The translations under genes and the position numbers were made by a program. Under the pieces are notes generated by a model. It saw only the letters and a list, made by a program, of their open reading frames with translations, made no database searches and had not been told where the DNA came from. Positions 9,032 to 18,032 of a stretch of 64,000 nucleotides of DNA are shown piece by piece. Numbering within the stretch: position 1 is the first letter of the stretch; every line of letters starts with the position of its first letter. The DNA comes from Wylensekiella montiformis (GTDB lineage Bacteria > Bacillota > Negativicutes > Selenomonadales > Selenomonadaceae): contig NZ_VUNL01000009.1 of assembly GCF_009697385.1 (NCBI RefSeq), positions 55,677-119,676 of the forward strand. The letters are read 5' to 3'.

Positions 9032-10628
9032 AAACGCCGACTACGGAGCCGCCGAGCAATATCTTCTCTTTGAGCATGACGAGTTTACCATGAAGCCCGT
9101 CCTTGATGAAACCGGCAGGCTTATCCCCCGCGAGGACTACCGGCTGTCCACGCTGAACTGCGACGGGGAGGATTTTGCCGTTGCGTGTATGCGGGCCAAT
9201 CTCCGCTATCAGAAAAACCAGCGGCGGGAAGATGTGAAAAGCCACCACTACATCATCAGCTTTGACCCGCGGGACGGGCCGGACAACGGCCTGACCGTAG
9301 ACCGGGCGCAGGCGTTGGGGGAACAATTCTGTAAAGAGCATTTTCCCGGCCACCAGGCCCTTGTCTGCACCCACCCGGACGGGCATAACCACAGCGGCAA
9401 CATTCATGTGCATATCGTCATAAACAGCCTGCGGATTGAGGAAGTGCCGTTCCTGCCCTACATGGACAGGCCGGCCGATACGAAAGTCGGCTGCAAGCAC
9501 CGATGTACCGACGCTGCCCTGCGCTACTTCAAATCCGAAGTCATGGAGATGTGCCACCGGGAGGGGCTTTATCAAATCGACCTCTTGAACGGCAGCAAGA
9601 ACCGCGTCACCGACCGGGAGTATTGGGCGCAGAAAAAGGGACAGGCCGCGCTGGACAAGCAGAACGCCCCCATGATTGCCGATAGTATCACGCCCCGGCA
9701 GACCAAGTTTGAAACGAACAAGGAGAAGCTGCGGCAGACCCTACGGAAAGCCCTTGCCACCGCCGCCAGCTTTGACGAGTTTTCCTCTCTGTTGCTGCAG
9801 GAGGGTGTGACCGTCAAGGAGAGCCGGGGGCGGCTTTCCTACCTCACGCCGGACAGGACAAAGCCAATTACCGCCCGGAAGCTGGGCGACGATTTTGACC
9901 GCGCCGCTGTCTTTGCCGTTTTAGAGCAAAACGCCGCCAGAGCAGCCGAAGCGCCAGCCAGATCCCCCGATCCCCCACGCACCATAAAAGACCGCTTGCA
10001 GGTTGCCAGAGCCGAGATAGCCGCCCCGAAACAGGACGGAGTGCAGCGGCTTGTGGACATTGAGCAGAAAATGGCCGAGGGCAAAGGCCGGGGCTATGAA
10101 CGCTGGGCGAAGATACACAATCTGAAGCAGGCCGCCAAAACGCTGTCCGTCTACCAGCAATACGGCTTTACTTCCCCGGAGCAGTTAGAAGCCGCCGTTG
10201 ACACCGCCTATCAGAAAATGCGCCAGACCAGCGGCGAACTGAAAGCACTGGAAACGAAGCTGCAAGGGAAAAAGAAGTTGCAGCGGCAGGTGTTGGCCTA
10301 CGCCCAGACCAAGGCCGCCCGCGACGGGCTGCGGGCACAGAAATCCGAGAAAGCCCGCGCCGCATACCGGCAGGCCCATGAGAGCGATTTTATCATAGCC
10401 GACGCAGCAGCCCGGTATTTCAAGGCGCATGGCATTACCAAGCTGCCCGCCCGGAAAGCGTTGCAGGCCGAGATCGAGCAGCTTATCTCCGAGAAAGACG
10501 GCCTGTATAACACCTATCACGAACAGAAACAGCGGTTCAAGGAGTTGCAGACCGTCAAGCGGAACATCGACCAGATTTTGCGCCGGGACGAGCCGCACCG
10601 CAGAAAGGAGCAGAGCCATGAGCGATAA
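8994..10628 (+). CDS. relaxase / mobilization nuclease (MOBP type)
   Basis: The 544-residue protein nicks and covalently holds the transferred strand. The N-terminal relaxase domain (about 1-300) carries the three-histidine motif in HPDGHNHSGNIHVHIVINS and the KSHHYIISFDPRDG strand typical of MOBP enzymes in Clostridia elements; the catalytic tyrosine is expected in YGAAEQYL. The C-terminal half is a charged, helical region without a recognisable primase. It starts with GTG 8994 inside mobC. The end overlaps the cysteine-rich gene by 11 bases. With no secretion genes nearby, it would depend on a helper conjugative element. Confidence 0.9.
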   Translation: MTRLATLKHINSKNADYGAAEQYLLFEHDEFTMKPVLDETGRLIPREDYRLSTLNCDGEDFAVACMRANLRYQKNQRREDVKSHHYIISFDPRDGPDNGLTVDRAQALGEQFCKEHFPGHQALVCTHPDGHNHSGNIHVHIVINSLRIEEVPFLPYMDRPADTKVGCKHRCTDAALRYFKSEVMEMCHREGLYQIDLLNGSKNRVTDREYWAQKKGQAALDKQNAPMIADSITPRQTKFETNKEKLRQTLRKALATAASFDEFSSLLLQEGVTVKESRGRLSYLTPDRTKPITARKLGDDFDRAAVFAVLEQNAARAAEAPARSPDPPRTIKDRLQVARAEIAAPKQDGVQRLVDIEQKMAEGKGRGYERWAKIHNLKQAAKTLSVYQQYGFTSPEQLEAAVDTAYQKMRQTSGELKALETKLQGKKKLQRQVLAYAQTKAARDGLRAQKSEKARAAYRQAHESDFIIADAAARYFKAHGITKLPARKALQAEIEQLISEKDGLYNTYHEQKQRFKELQTVKRNIDQILRRDEPHRRKEQSHER

Positions 10629-11004
10629 CCTGCCCCACATGGACTACCGCCAGCACCGGCGGGCGCGGCGGCTGGTACATGAGTGCTGTAACTACGATGA
10701 GGGGAACTGCCTGCTATTGGACGACGGGGAGCCTTGCGTGTGCGTCCAGAGCATTTCCTTTTCCCTCATGTGCCACTGGTTCCGTGTGGCTGTCCTGCCC
10801 CTTGACGGGGAGCTGGCCGCAGCCCTCTTGTGCCGGGGAAGCCGGAAACGGTGTGCCGTCTGCGGGGCGGCCTTTGTCCCCAAATCCAACCGGGGAAAAT
10901 ACTGCCCCGACTGCGCCGGGCGCATGAAGAAAATCAAAGCCGCCGAGAGAAAGCGGAAACAAAGGCAGAGATGTCACGCTTTAGAGCCTTTCAAACCCGC
11001 ATAA
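10618..11004 (+). CDS. cysteine-rich VLP-type zinc-binding protein of the mobile element
   Basis: The 128-residue protein has an N-terminal cysteine cluster (HECCNYDEGNCLLL...PCVC) and a C-terminal zinc-ribbon-like pair (KRCAVCGAAFVPKSN...KYCPDC) followed by a very basic tail (KKIKAAERKRKQRQR). This matches the cysteine-rich VLP family found next to relaxases in Firmicute elements; its function is not known. The ATG is 11 bases inside the relaxase gene with AAAGGAG before it. DNA or RNA binding is likely from the zinc ribbon and basic tail. Confidence 0.8.
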   Translation: MSDNLPHMDYRQHRRARRLVHECCNYDEGNCLLLDDGEPCVCVQSISFSLMCHWFRVAVLPLDGELAAALLCRGSRKRCAVCGAAFVPKSNRGKYCPDCAGRMKKIKAAERKRKQRQRCHALEPFKPA

Positions 11005-11076
11005 ATCAAGGCTTTTTTCGTGGGTGTCAAAGGGTACGCGATACATTTATCCTTTTCCCCCGGAAACGGCGTTTTA

Positions 11077-11871
11077 ATGCGTGACAATACGCCAAAATCA
11101 ACCCGAACACAGGGAGGTGATCCTATCGCTGATTATATCAGGGCAGACACGCGGCTGCCCGCCTATCTGCCGTATCCCCGTTTCCTGCTGAAAATGGAGA
11201 TTTCACAGACCGCCAAGCTGCTGTATTCGCTGCTGTTAGACCGTTCCACCCTCTCCCAGAAAAACAAGTGGCTGGACGACGAGGGCAGGATTTATATTAT
11301 CTATCCCATCGCGGAGATAGCAGAAATACTGGATAAAGGCAGCACCACCATCAAGGGGGCGCTTAATGAACTGGACACGGCGGGGCTGTTGGAACGGGAA
11401 CGGGGCGGCTTCTCCGCACCGAACCGGCTTTATGTCAAAGTACCGCCAGTGCCACAGGTACAGTTTTCAGACCAACTGATGGCCGGAAGTCCGCCCCTCA
11501 TAGAGCCGGAAAACCGTCCTACTGATGGTCAGAAAACCGACCTTATGATGGTCGGAAAACCGTCCCCTAACCAAACTACTATAAACAACCTTACAGAGAG
11601 CCAAACAAAGGGAGTGAGTGGGGGGCCGTCCGCGCCCTATGGCCGATATGGAAATATTTTTCTGTCACAGACCGAATACGACGAGTTGCAGGCAGAGTAC
11701 CCTGACAGGCTGGAACGGTTCATCGAGGAAATGAGCCGCTACCTTGCCGCCAACGGGAAAAGCTACCAGAACTATGCCGCCGCCCTGCGGATATGGGCGG
11801 GGAACGACAAAAAGGAAGCCCCTAAAAAGGGCATACCAGACTACTCATGCAAGGAGGGCGAGAGTTTATGA
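11077..11871 (+). CDS. repA: replication initiator RepA, N-terminal domain family
   Basis: The protein is 264 residues from ATG 11077; a GTG at 11020 would add 19 residues, and neither start has an ideal ribosome site. The RepA_N winged-helix domain covers about residues 35-120 (LPYPRFLLKMEISQTAKLLYSLLLDR...IYPIAEIAEILDKG). A variable linker follows, then a C-terminal domain (about 185-250). It initiates replication of the excised circle or a plasmid relative. The gene overlaps the DnaC-like gene by ATGA. It is a common module of Gram-positive elements. Confidence 0.85.
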   Translation: MRDNTPKSTRTQGGDPIADYIRADTRLPAYLPYPRFLLKMEISQTAKLLYSLLLDRSTLSQKNKWLDDEGRIYIIYPIAEIAEILDKGSTTIKGALNELDTAGLLERERGGFSAPNRLYVKVPPVPQVQFSDQLMAGSPPLIEPENRPTDGQKTDLMMVGKPSPNQTTINNLTESQTKGVSGGPSAPYGRYGNIFLSQTEYDELQAEYPDRLERFIEEMSRYLAANGKSYQNYAAALRIWAGNDKKEAPKKGIPDYSCKEGESL

Positions 11872-12710
11872 AGAATGAAATCAACGCGGTTTTGGAGAAT
11901 ATGACGACCACCATCCCGGAGCCGGAGGACTACACCGGCGAGGACGGTTTACTGTACTGCGGCAAGTGCCGCAAGCCGAAAGAAGCCTATTTTGCGCCGG
12001 ATAAGGCCGCTATCTTCGGGCGCGACCGCCACCCGGCAGAGTGCGACTGCCAGAGAACCGCCCGCGAGGAACGGGAAGCCGCCGAAAAGCGGCGCAGACA
12101 CCTTGACACCGTGGAAGAACTGAAACGCCGGGGCTTTACCGACCCCACCATGCGGGACTGGACTTTCGAGAACGACAACGGCAGGAACCCGCAGACCGGG
12201 CTTGCCCGCCGGTATGTGGAGCATTGGGAAGATATGCGGACAGACAATATCGGCTGCCTGTTCTGGGGCGGCGTAGGCACCGGCAAAAGCTACCTTGCAG
12301 GCTGTATCGCAAACGCCCTCATGGAGAAAGAAATCCCCGTCCGCATGACGAACTTTGCTCTTATCCTCAATGACCTTGCCGCCAGCTTTGAGGGGCGCAA
12401 CGAGTACATTTCCCGCCTTTGTCGTTATCCGCTGCTGATCCTTGACGACTTCGGCATGGAACGCGGGACGGAATACGGGCTGGAACAGGTGTTCAATGTG
12501 ATTGACAGCCGTTACCGCAGCGGCAAGCCGCTGATCGTCACGACCAACCTTACGCTGGACGACCTGCACAACCCGGAGGACACCGCCCATTCCCGGATTT
12601 ATGACCGCCTGCTTTCCATGTGCGTCCCGGTACGCTTTACCGGCGACAACTTCCGGCAGGAAACCGCCAAGCGGAAAATGGAGAGCATGAAGAAACTGAT
12701 TACCGACTGA
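11868..12710 (+). CDS. DnaC/IstB-like helicase-loader ATPase
   Basis: The 280-residue AAA+ protein has an N-terminal cysteine cluster (LYCGKCRKPKEAYF and AECDCQR) like DnaC/DnaI loaders. Walker A is GGVGTGKS at about residues 137-144 and Walker B is LLILDDFGME. The last strand carries a sensor region (LIVTTNL). It probably loads replicative helicase at the RepA origin of the element. ATG 11868 overlaps the repA stop and follows AAGGAGGG. The longer 287-residue frame has no better start. Confidence 0.88.
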   Translation: MKNEINAVLENMTTTIPEPEDYTGEDGLLYCGKCRKPKEAYFAPDKAAIFGRDRHPAECDCQRTAREEREAAEKRRRHLDTVEELKRRGFTDPTMRDWTFENDNGRNPQTGLARRYVEHWEDMRTDNIGCLFWGGVGTGKSYLAGCIANALMEKEIPVRMTNFALILNDLAASFEGRNEYISRLCRYPLLILDDFGMERGTEYGLEQVFNVIDSRYRSGKPLIVTTNLTLDDLHNPEDTAHSRIYDRLLSMCVPVRFTGDNFRQETAKRKMESMKKLITD

Positions 12711-12724
12711 AAGGAGTATTGCCT

Positions 12725-12919
12725 ATGGCAGATAACAAGCAGCACGACACCCGCACCACCCGCCGCCCTGACTGTGTGACGGAAATCCGCATGGGCAATT
12801 CCGTCCTTGTCGTGTCCGGCTATTTCAAGAAAGACACCACAACCACAGCCGCCGACAAAATGGCGCGGGTACTGGAAGCGGAAGCCGCTGCTACACAGGA
12901 GCCGACTTATCCGGCGTGA
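12725..12919 (+). CDS. tnpW: transposon-encoded protein TnpW
   Basis: The 64-residue protein contains CVTEIRMGNSVLVVSGYF followed by K-K-D-T-T-T-T-A-A-D-K, the hallmark of the TnpW family carried by Tn4451/Tn1549-like elements. It begins 15 bases after the DnaC-like gene with an AAAGGAG site and is probably cotranscribed with it. The family function is not established. Confidence 0.8.
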   Translation: MADNKQHDTRTTRRPDCVTEIRMGNSVLVVSGYFKKDTTTTAADKMARVLEAEAAATQEPTYPA

Positions 12920-12983
12920 ACCGGGGCATGGAAAAGCGGCCATGCCAGGGAGCATGACCGCTGGAACGAAAATCGGAAGTGCT

Positions 12984-13184
12984 TTAGCAATTCTTAATCT
13001 CATTCTCTATAAAATAATTTGCAATTTCAAAGGCTTTTATTCTTCTCTTTGCCAATGTGATTTGTGATTTATAACGCTCGGAATTATCCTTTGATTCAAA
13101 TGTTTTTACTGTTTCTCTTAGCTTGTGCAGAGTTGAATCAATTTGCCTTTTGGCCGCGGTTAATTCATCTATTGTATACTTCAT
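12984..13184 (-). CDS. small conserved element protein (66 residues), unknown function
   Basis: The only coding gene on the minus strand in the element starts at ATG 13184 behind AAAGGAG. The protein is almost all helix and charged (MKYTIDELTAAKRQI, then ESKDNSERYKSQITLAKRRIKAFE), likely a coiled coil. I have seen this family beside resistance genes and recombinases in Clostridia elements, without known function. Its N-terminus is duplicated, truncated, at 6569-6613. The leader contains a small hairpin (CTGATTT/AAATCAG) just before the ribosome site. Confidence 0.7.
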   Translation of the reverse strand: MKYTIDELTAAKRQIDSTLHKLRETVKTFESKDNSERYKSQITLAKRRIKAFEIANYFIENEIKNC

Positions 13185-13350
13185 GTTTTCTCCTTTAACT
13201 TCTGATTTTTTTGTTAAATCAGAGTATACCACGGAGTTATGAACTTTTCTACTGCAAATATGGGACGACAACCCATACCATAAAAATCGGAAAATTGAAA
13301 AGCTGTAAAGAAGCAAATTTAACGCTTTTGCCGCTGTACAGCCCCCGCCG

Positions 13351-13376
13351 TTCCGTGGTACAATGAAACCACGGAA
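13351..13376. promoter_or_regulatory. palindrome over the recombinase promoter region
   Basis: TTCCGTGGT (13351-13359) and ACCACGGAA (13368-13376) form a perfect 9-base inverted repeat around a TACAAT -10-like hexamer (13359-13364), 33 bases before the recombinase start. It has the shape of an operator for autoregulation or a recombinase-associated site. Confidence 0.55.
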
Positions 13377-13409
13377 TAGTGGGGCTGGCTGTCGGAAACG
13401 GAGGATTTT

Positions 13410-15026
13410 ATGTTAAGACAAGCCACCCAAAACCTCATTACCGCCCTTTATCCGAGATTGTCCCACGAGGATGAATTGCAAGGCGAGAGTAATTCCATAT
13501 CGAACCAAAAAAGGATACTCGAAACCTACGCAAAACAGAACGGCTTTACCAATCTGCGCTGGTACACCGACGACGGTTTTTCCGGCGCGAACTTCCAGCG
13601 GCCCGGATTTCAAGCCATGCTTGCGGACATTGAAGCCGGGAAAGTGGGTACGGTCATCGTCAAGGACATGAGCCGGTTAGGGCGAAACTACTTGCAGGTA
13701 GGGTTTTACACGGAAATGCTGTTCCCTCAAAAGGGTGTGCGTTTTATCGCTGTCAACGATAATGTGGACAGTGCCAGCGAGGGCATGGACAACGATTTTA
13801 CCCCGCTGCGAAATCTGTTCAATGAATGGCTGGTGAGAGATACGAGCAAGAAAATCAAGGCAGTGAAAAAGTCAAAAGGCATGAGCGGCAAGCCTGTTAC
13901 CAGCAAGCCGGTTTACGGCTATGTGATGGACGAGGACGAGAATTTTATTATAGACGAGGAAGCCGCCCCGGTGGTGCAGCAGATTTACCAGCTTTGCCTT
14001 GCCGGGAACGGCCCGACCAAGATTGCCCGTATGCTGACGGAGCAGCAAATCCCCACGCCGGGGACGCTGGAATATCAGCGGACAGGCAGCACCCGCCGTT
14101 ATCACCCAGGCTATGAGTGCAAATGGGCGACCAACACCGTCGTTCATATCCTCGAAAACCGAGAGTACACCGGATGTCTGGTGAACTTCAAAACGGAAAA
14201 GCCTTCTTATAAGGTCAAGCACAGCATAGAGAACCCCGTCGAGAAGCAGGCCATTTTCGAGAACCACCATGAGCCGATCATCGACAAGGAAACATGGGAA
14301 CGGGTGCAGGAGTTACGCAAACAGCGCAAACGCCCGAACCGCTACGATGAAGTGGGGCTGTTCTCCGGGATTTTGTTCTGCGCCGACTGCGGCCATGTGC
14401 TGTATCAGCAGCGGTATCAGAACAAAGACCGCAAACAGGACTGCTACATCTGCGGCAGCTACAAGAAGCGCACCCGCAACTGTACGGCGCACTTTATCCG
14501 CACCGATCTGTTGACCGCTGGTGTCCTGGCAAATCTCCGGCAAGTGACCGAATACGCAGCCAAGCATGAGAGCCGGTTTGTGAAACTACTTGTCCAGCAG
14601 AACGAGATCGGCGGCAAGCGAAAGACCGCCGCAGCCATCAAGCAGCTTGAACAGGCGCAGGAACGCATTTCTGAAATCAGCCGCATTATCAAGCGGCTGT
14701 ATGAGGACAATGTAAACGGCAAAATCAGCGATGAGCGTTTCATGGAACTGTCGGCTGACTACGAAGCCGAGCAAGCGGAGCTGAAAAAGAGAGCCGCCGC
14801 CCTGCAAGCCGAACTGGACAAGTCACAGGCAGCTACCGTCAACGCCGAGAAATTTATGGGCATTGTCCGCAAGCACCTTGCCTTTGAAGAACTGACCCCC
14901 ACTCTCTTGCGGGAAATGATCGAGAAAATTGTGGTGCATGAGTGCAGCTATGATGAGAACGGCACCCGCAGGCAGGACATTGAGATTTATTACAGCTTTG
15001 TCGGCAAGATTGACTTGCCCGAATAA
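13410..15026 (+). CDS. large serine recombinase (element integrase/excisionase)
   Basis: The 538-residue site-specific recombinase has its catalytic serine probably at Ser18 (ALYPRLSHEDE). The resolvase domain covers about 10-155 (GFSGANFQRPGFQAML; VKDMSRLGRNYLQ), followed by the recombinase domain (about 165-280). A zinc ribbon (FCADCGHVL...CYICGSY...C) is near 327-360, and a long coiled coil precedes the DUF4368-type C-terminus. This is the TnpX/TndX-related class that moves elements through a GA crossover. ATG 13410 follows GGAGGATTTT. The gene lies next to the right end, as expected for the element's own recombinase. Confidence 0.93.
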   Translation: MLRQATQNLITALYPRLSHEDELQGESNSISNQKRILETYAKQNGFTNLRWYTDDGFSGANFQRPGFQAMLADIEAGKVGTVIVKDMSRLGRNYLQVGFYTEMLFPQKGVRFIAVNDNVDSASEGMDNDFTPLRNLFNEWLVRDTSKKIKAVKKSKGMSGKPVTSKPVYGYVMDEDENFIIDEEAAPVVQQIYQLCLAGNGPTKIARMLTEQQIPTPGTLEYQRTGSTRRYHPGYECKWATNTVVHILENREYTGCLVNFKTEKPSYKVKHSIENPVEKQAIFENHHEPIIDKETWERVQELRKQRKRPNRYDEVGLFSGILFCADCGHVLYQQRYQNKDRKQDCYICGSYKKRTRNCTAHFIRTDLLTAGVLANLRQVTEYAAKHESRFVKLLVQQNEIGGKRKTAAAIKQLEQAQERISEISRIIKRLYEDNVNGKISDERFMELSADYEAEQAELKKRAAALQAELDKSQAATVNAEKFMGIVRKHLAFEELTPTLLREMIEKIVVHECSYDENGTRRQDIEIYYSFVGKIDLPE

Positions 15027-15034
15027 CCGCCCGA

Positions 15035-15067
15035 CCTATCCGACACAATGGCCAAGTGTCGGATAGG
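15035..15067 (+). terminator. hairpin after the recombinase gene
   Basis: CCTATCCGACAC and GTGTCGGATAGG form a perfect 12-base stem 8 bases after the stop codon. A T-run (15078-15083) is offset by about ten bases, so termination is probable but not textbook. It could also serve as a recombinase end structure. Confidence 0.65.
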
Positions 15068-15138
15068 AACGGCAAAATTTTTTGCACTTCTATTGCTTCT
15101 TTATCACACATAAGCAAAGACGCAAGGTTTGTTTACCG

Positions 15139-15192
15139 GCCCTTTTTCAGAAACAGACGGTTTTTGTCTGTTTTCTGGAAAGGGGCTTTTTT
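15139..15192 (+). terminator. strong terminator, probably the original terminator of the dxr-rseP-ispG-proS operon
   Basis: GCCCTTTTTCAGAAACAGAC pairs with GTCTGTTTTCTGGAAAGGGGC and is followed by TTTTTT. It is outside the inferred element. If 3938-15120 is removed it would lie about 18 bases after proS, so the element has separated proS from it. Confidence 0.85.
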
Positions 15193-15241
15193 ATTCGATG
15201 CTAAGCGCCCCTAAAGCTCTGAATAAGTCTCATTTTATCGG
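15191..15241. repeat. dispersed intergenic repeat, copy A
   Basis: The segment starts with TTATTCGATGCTAAG, continues with CGCCCCTAAAG and ends with CTCTGAATAAGTCTCATTTT. The first two blocks recur in the copy at 39808 and the last at 45199 and 48199. It follows the terminator T-tract directly. Confidence 0.8.
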
Positions 15242-15296
15242 ACAGAGTATCTTTACGGCGAATGAATCATTATGTTAGAATTAAAATATTAGAGCG

Positions 15297-18032
15297 ATGA
15301 GGCTCAGACAGAAAAAGTGGGTGAGTGACTTGAGTCGTTGCGACGATATTTTTCAGGAAATTCAGACATGCCCGGAGGCATCGACCGGGATTACGGCCCA
15401 AGAGCTGTGCAGCCGGACTTCTCTGGACCGGGCGGGAGCGAGCCGTTATCTGAATCAGCTCTGCCGGACAGGAAAGCTCGAAAAGATGAACGGGCGGCCG
15501 GTCCGGTATCGTCTCCGGCGAAAGAACGGGGAGGGGCAGGAGGACGGGGAAGATTTGCCGCGCATTGTCGGCATGGACGGCAGCCTGAAGATGGCAGTCC
15601 GTCAGGCCAAGGCGGCTATCCTCTATCCGCCGTACGGCCTGCATACCCTGATCCTCGGCGAAACCGGCGTGGGAAAGTCTATGTTTGCTGAGGCTATGCA
15701 TGATTTTGCCTGCCGGTCCGGTGTCATCCGGGAGGATGCGCCGTTCATCCGGTTTAACTGCGCTGATTATGCCGATAATCCTCAGCTGCTGGTCGCGCAG
15801 ATCTTTGGCGTGAAAAAGGGAGCGTACAGCGGCGCGGAAAAAGACCGGACCGGTCTTCTTCAGGAAGCGGACGGCGGCATGTTTTTCCTCGATGAAGTAC
15901 ACCGCCTGCCGCCGCAGGGGCAGGAAATGCTGTTCACATTTATCGATAAAGGTGCATACCGGCCGTTGGGGGATACCGGCGCCATGCGGAAGGCCAGCGT
16001 GCGGATCGTAGCGGCGACGACGGAAGACCCCCGGTCTTCGCTGCTCGGAACTTTTACGCGCCGCATTCCCATGACGATCACACTTCCTCCATTGCGGGAA
16101 CGTACCATCGAGGAGCGCTTTGCCCTGGTGAAACATTTCTTATGTATGGAAGCCGGGCGTCTGCAGCATGAGATTTACGCCGAATATCATGCGGTTTTAT
16201 CGTTCCTCCTTTATGACTGCCCCAATAACATCGGTCAGCTTCGCAGTGATGTACAGCTGGCTTGTGCGCAGGCTTTTCTGGTGCATCGGCCGGATCCTTC
16301 ATCGTACGTTCTCATCCGGCAGGAAGATTTGCAGGCGAGAGTTAAGCGGGGGATTTTGCATTTCGCGGAACGGCGCGGTGAGATTCAGGAATTTTTGGAT
16401 CAAAATGAAGACATCATGGTGTTCCGGCCGGATGGAAACGAACATCAGCCTGTTGCTTCCGGCGCCTCAAACAGTCTGGACTTTTACAGCGTGATCGCCT
16501 GCCGGGCGGATAAGCTGAGAGCACAGGGAATGACAGAATCAGAAGTGCGGGCGCTGGTCAACGTAGATATCGAGCAGCACTTCCGCCGTTATCTCAGCGA
16601 TCTGCCGGAACGGTTCCGACGCGATGAACTGGCCAAGGTCGTTCCTGGCGAAGTCATTGATCTGGCGGAAGAATTGCTTCTGATGGCTGAAAAGGAATTG
16701 GAGCGCGAATTCGATGAAAAGGTTTATTACGGGCTGACTCTGCATCTGAGCAAAAGTCTGGAACGGATTCGTTATGGTTCACCGATCTATCATCCGCAGC
16801 TCAATCATGTGCGCAAGCAGTATCGGCAGGAATTTCAGACGGCAATGCACTTGGCACATCTCATCGAGGACCGGTTTCAGATCGAAGTGCCTTTGGATGA
16901 GATCGGATATATCGCGATGTTTTTGATCCCATCCGGAACGCGTGGCGAAGAAAATCCGCAGGCCATGGTTCAGATTCTGGTCCTTATGCACGGGCCGGCC
17001 GTGGCCAGCGGAATGGCGGAGGTTGCCAATACACTGGCCGGTATCGCGGTGGCCAAAAGTCTCGACATGCCGTTATCAATGAAGGTGGAGGATATTTATG
17101 AGCAGGTGCGGCTTCTCCTGCGTCAGCTTCCGCTGGAACGCGGATTTCTTCTGTTGGTGGACATGGGATCATTGAGCAATTTCGCGGGACTTCTTCAAGA
17201 GGAATTCGGTGTGCCAATCCGCTGTCTGGATATGGTAAGCACGCCCATTGTGATCGAGGCGTGCCGGAAGGCGGCGGAAGGCTGCAGTCTGGAGGAAATC
17301 TATCGTGACTGCCGGGAGACAGGGCGTTACCGCCTGCAGCCCGTACCGGACGGCACGAAAAAACCATGGATGATCGTTACGGCTTGCTTTACGGGGACGG
17401 GAACTGCGCGTTATTTGAAGGAATATCTGGAGAAAGAGCTGGATGGACAGGATATGGCGATTGAAGCGCTGAATATACTGGACCGCAATGATTTCTGCTG
17501 CCGTATGCAGACGCTGAGTAAGAATTGGCAGATCGTGGCAGTCGTGGGAACGGTGAATTTCCCAGTGGACCGCATCCCCTTTTTCCCTGCAGCGGATATT
17601 CTGGCGGGCAGCGGTCTCGGGGCGCTGCGACGGATCCTGAAAGAACGGCGGGATGATGAGCGGATTCGCCAATCTCTTCAGGCGCATTTGAAAGGCATGG
17701 ATGTTGGACGGGATCTGGATCAGGCGAAACGGTTCCTTCAGGTCATGAAACGGCGCCTGAATTTGAATTTGACGCAGGATGTTTGTACCGGCATTGCCAT
17801 TCATCTGCTGTTTATGATCGATCGTATTCTGAATCAGCGGGTTCCCTGCGATTTTCCAAACTGTGCGAAGTACGAGGAAGAACATTTGCAGGCATTTGCA
17901 GCTGCTCGCGAAGGCGTGCAGGCATTGGAAAAAGAACACCGGATGGTGATTCCGGATGAAGAGATTGCCTTTTTGGTACGCATGTGTCTGGAAAATCATC
18001 AGGAATGTCGGATGGATGAGAATAGTGTGTAA
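15297..18032 (+). CDS. sigma-54-dependent PTS-regulated activator (LevR family)
   Basis: The 911-residue activator has an N-terminal winged-helix segment (about 20-75) and an AAA+ domain with Walker A GETGVGKS at 121-128. The sigma-54 contact loop is GAYSGA at 175-180 (GAFTGA in most family members) and Walker B ends FFLDE at 200. A PRD domain (about 445-545), an EIIA-mannose-like domain with LVLMHGPAVASGM (about 557), an EIIB-like region and a second PRD (about 830-905) follow. PTS phosphorylation of PRD and EIIA histidines normally sets its activity. A perfect sigma-54 promoter sits just downstream before the PTS genes, so that operon is its likely target. ATG 15297 has a weak ribosome site; GTG 15321 or TTG 15330 are alternatives. 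Confidence 0.93.
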   Translation: MRLRQKKWVSDLSRCDDIFQEIQTCPEASTGITAQELCSRTSLDRAGASRYLNQLCRTGKLEKMNGRPVRYRLRRKNGEGQEDGEDLPRIVGMDGSLKMAVRQAKAAILYPPYGLHTLILGETGVGKSMFAEAMHDFACRSGVIREDAPFIRFNCADYADNPQLLVAQIFGVKKGAYSGAEKDRTGLLQEADGGMFFLDEVHRLPPQGQEMLFTFIDKGAYRPLGDTGAMRKASVRIVAATTEDPRSSLLGTFTRRIPMTITLPPLRERTIEERFALVKHFLCMEAGRLQHEIYAEYHAVLSFLLYDCPNNIGQLRSDVQLACAQAFLVHRPDPSSYVLIRQEDLQARVKRGILHFAERRGEIQEFLDQNEDIMVFRPDGNEHQPVASGASNSLDFYSVIACRADKLRAQGMTESEVRALVNVDIEQHFRRYLSDLPERFRRDELAKVVPGEVIDLAEELLLMAEKELEREFDEKVYYGLTLHLSKSLERIRYGSPIYHPQLNHVRKQYRQEFQTAMHLAHLIEDRFQIEVPLDEIGYIAMFLIPSGTRGEENPQAMVQILVLMHGPAVASGMAEVANTLAGIAVAKSLDMPLSMKVEDIYEQVRLLLRQLPLERGFLLLVDMGSLSNFAGLLQEEFGVPIRCLDMVSTPIVIEACRKAAEGCSLEEIYRDCRETGRYRLQPVPDGTKKPWMIVTACFTGTGTARYLKEYLEKELDGQDMAIEALNILDRNDFCCRMQTLSKNWQIVAVVGTVNFPVDRIPFFPAADILAGSGLGALRRILKERRDDERIRQSLQAHLKGMDVGRDLDQAKRFLQVMKRRLNLNLTQDVCTGIAIHLLFMIDRILNQRVPCDFPNCAKYEEEHLQAFAAAREGVQALEKEHRMVIPDEEIAFLVRMCLENHQECRMDENSV

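Larger units (their letters stand above)
3938..15120 (+). mobile_element. mobilizable tet(W) element with a large serine recombinase (integrated)
   Basis: The segment holds a tetracycline ribosomal-protection gene, MobC and relaxase genes, RepA and DnaC-like replication genes, TnpW and a large serine recombinase, flanked on both sides by housekeeping chromosome. No type IV secretion genes are present, so it is mobilizable rather than self-conjugative. Ends are inferred: large serine recombinases related to TnpX use a GA crossover, and a GA lies in the proS stop (3936-3937) and at 15119-15120. Removing 3938-15120 would place the strong terminator at 15139 about 18 bases after the proS stop, a natural arrangement. 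Exact ends are uncertain by some tens of bases; the existence of the element is not in doubt. Confidence 0.85.
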
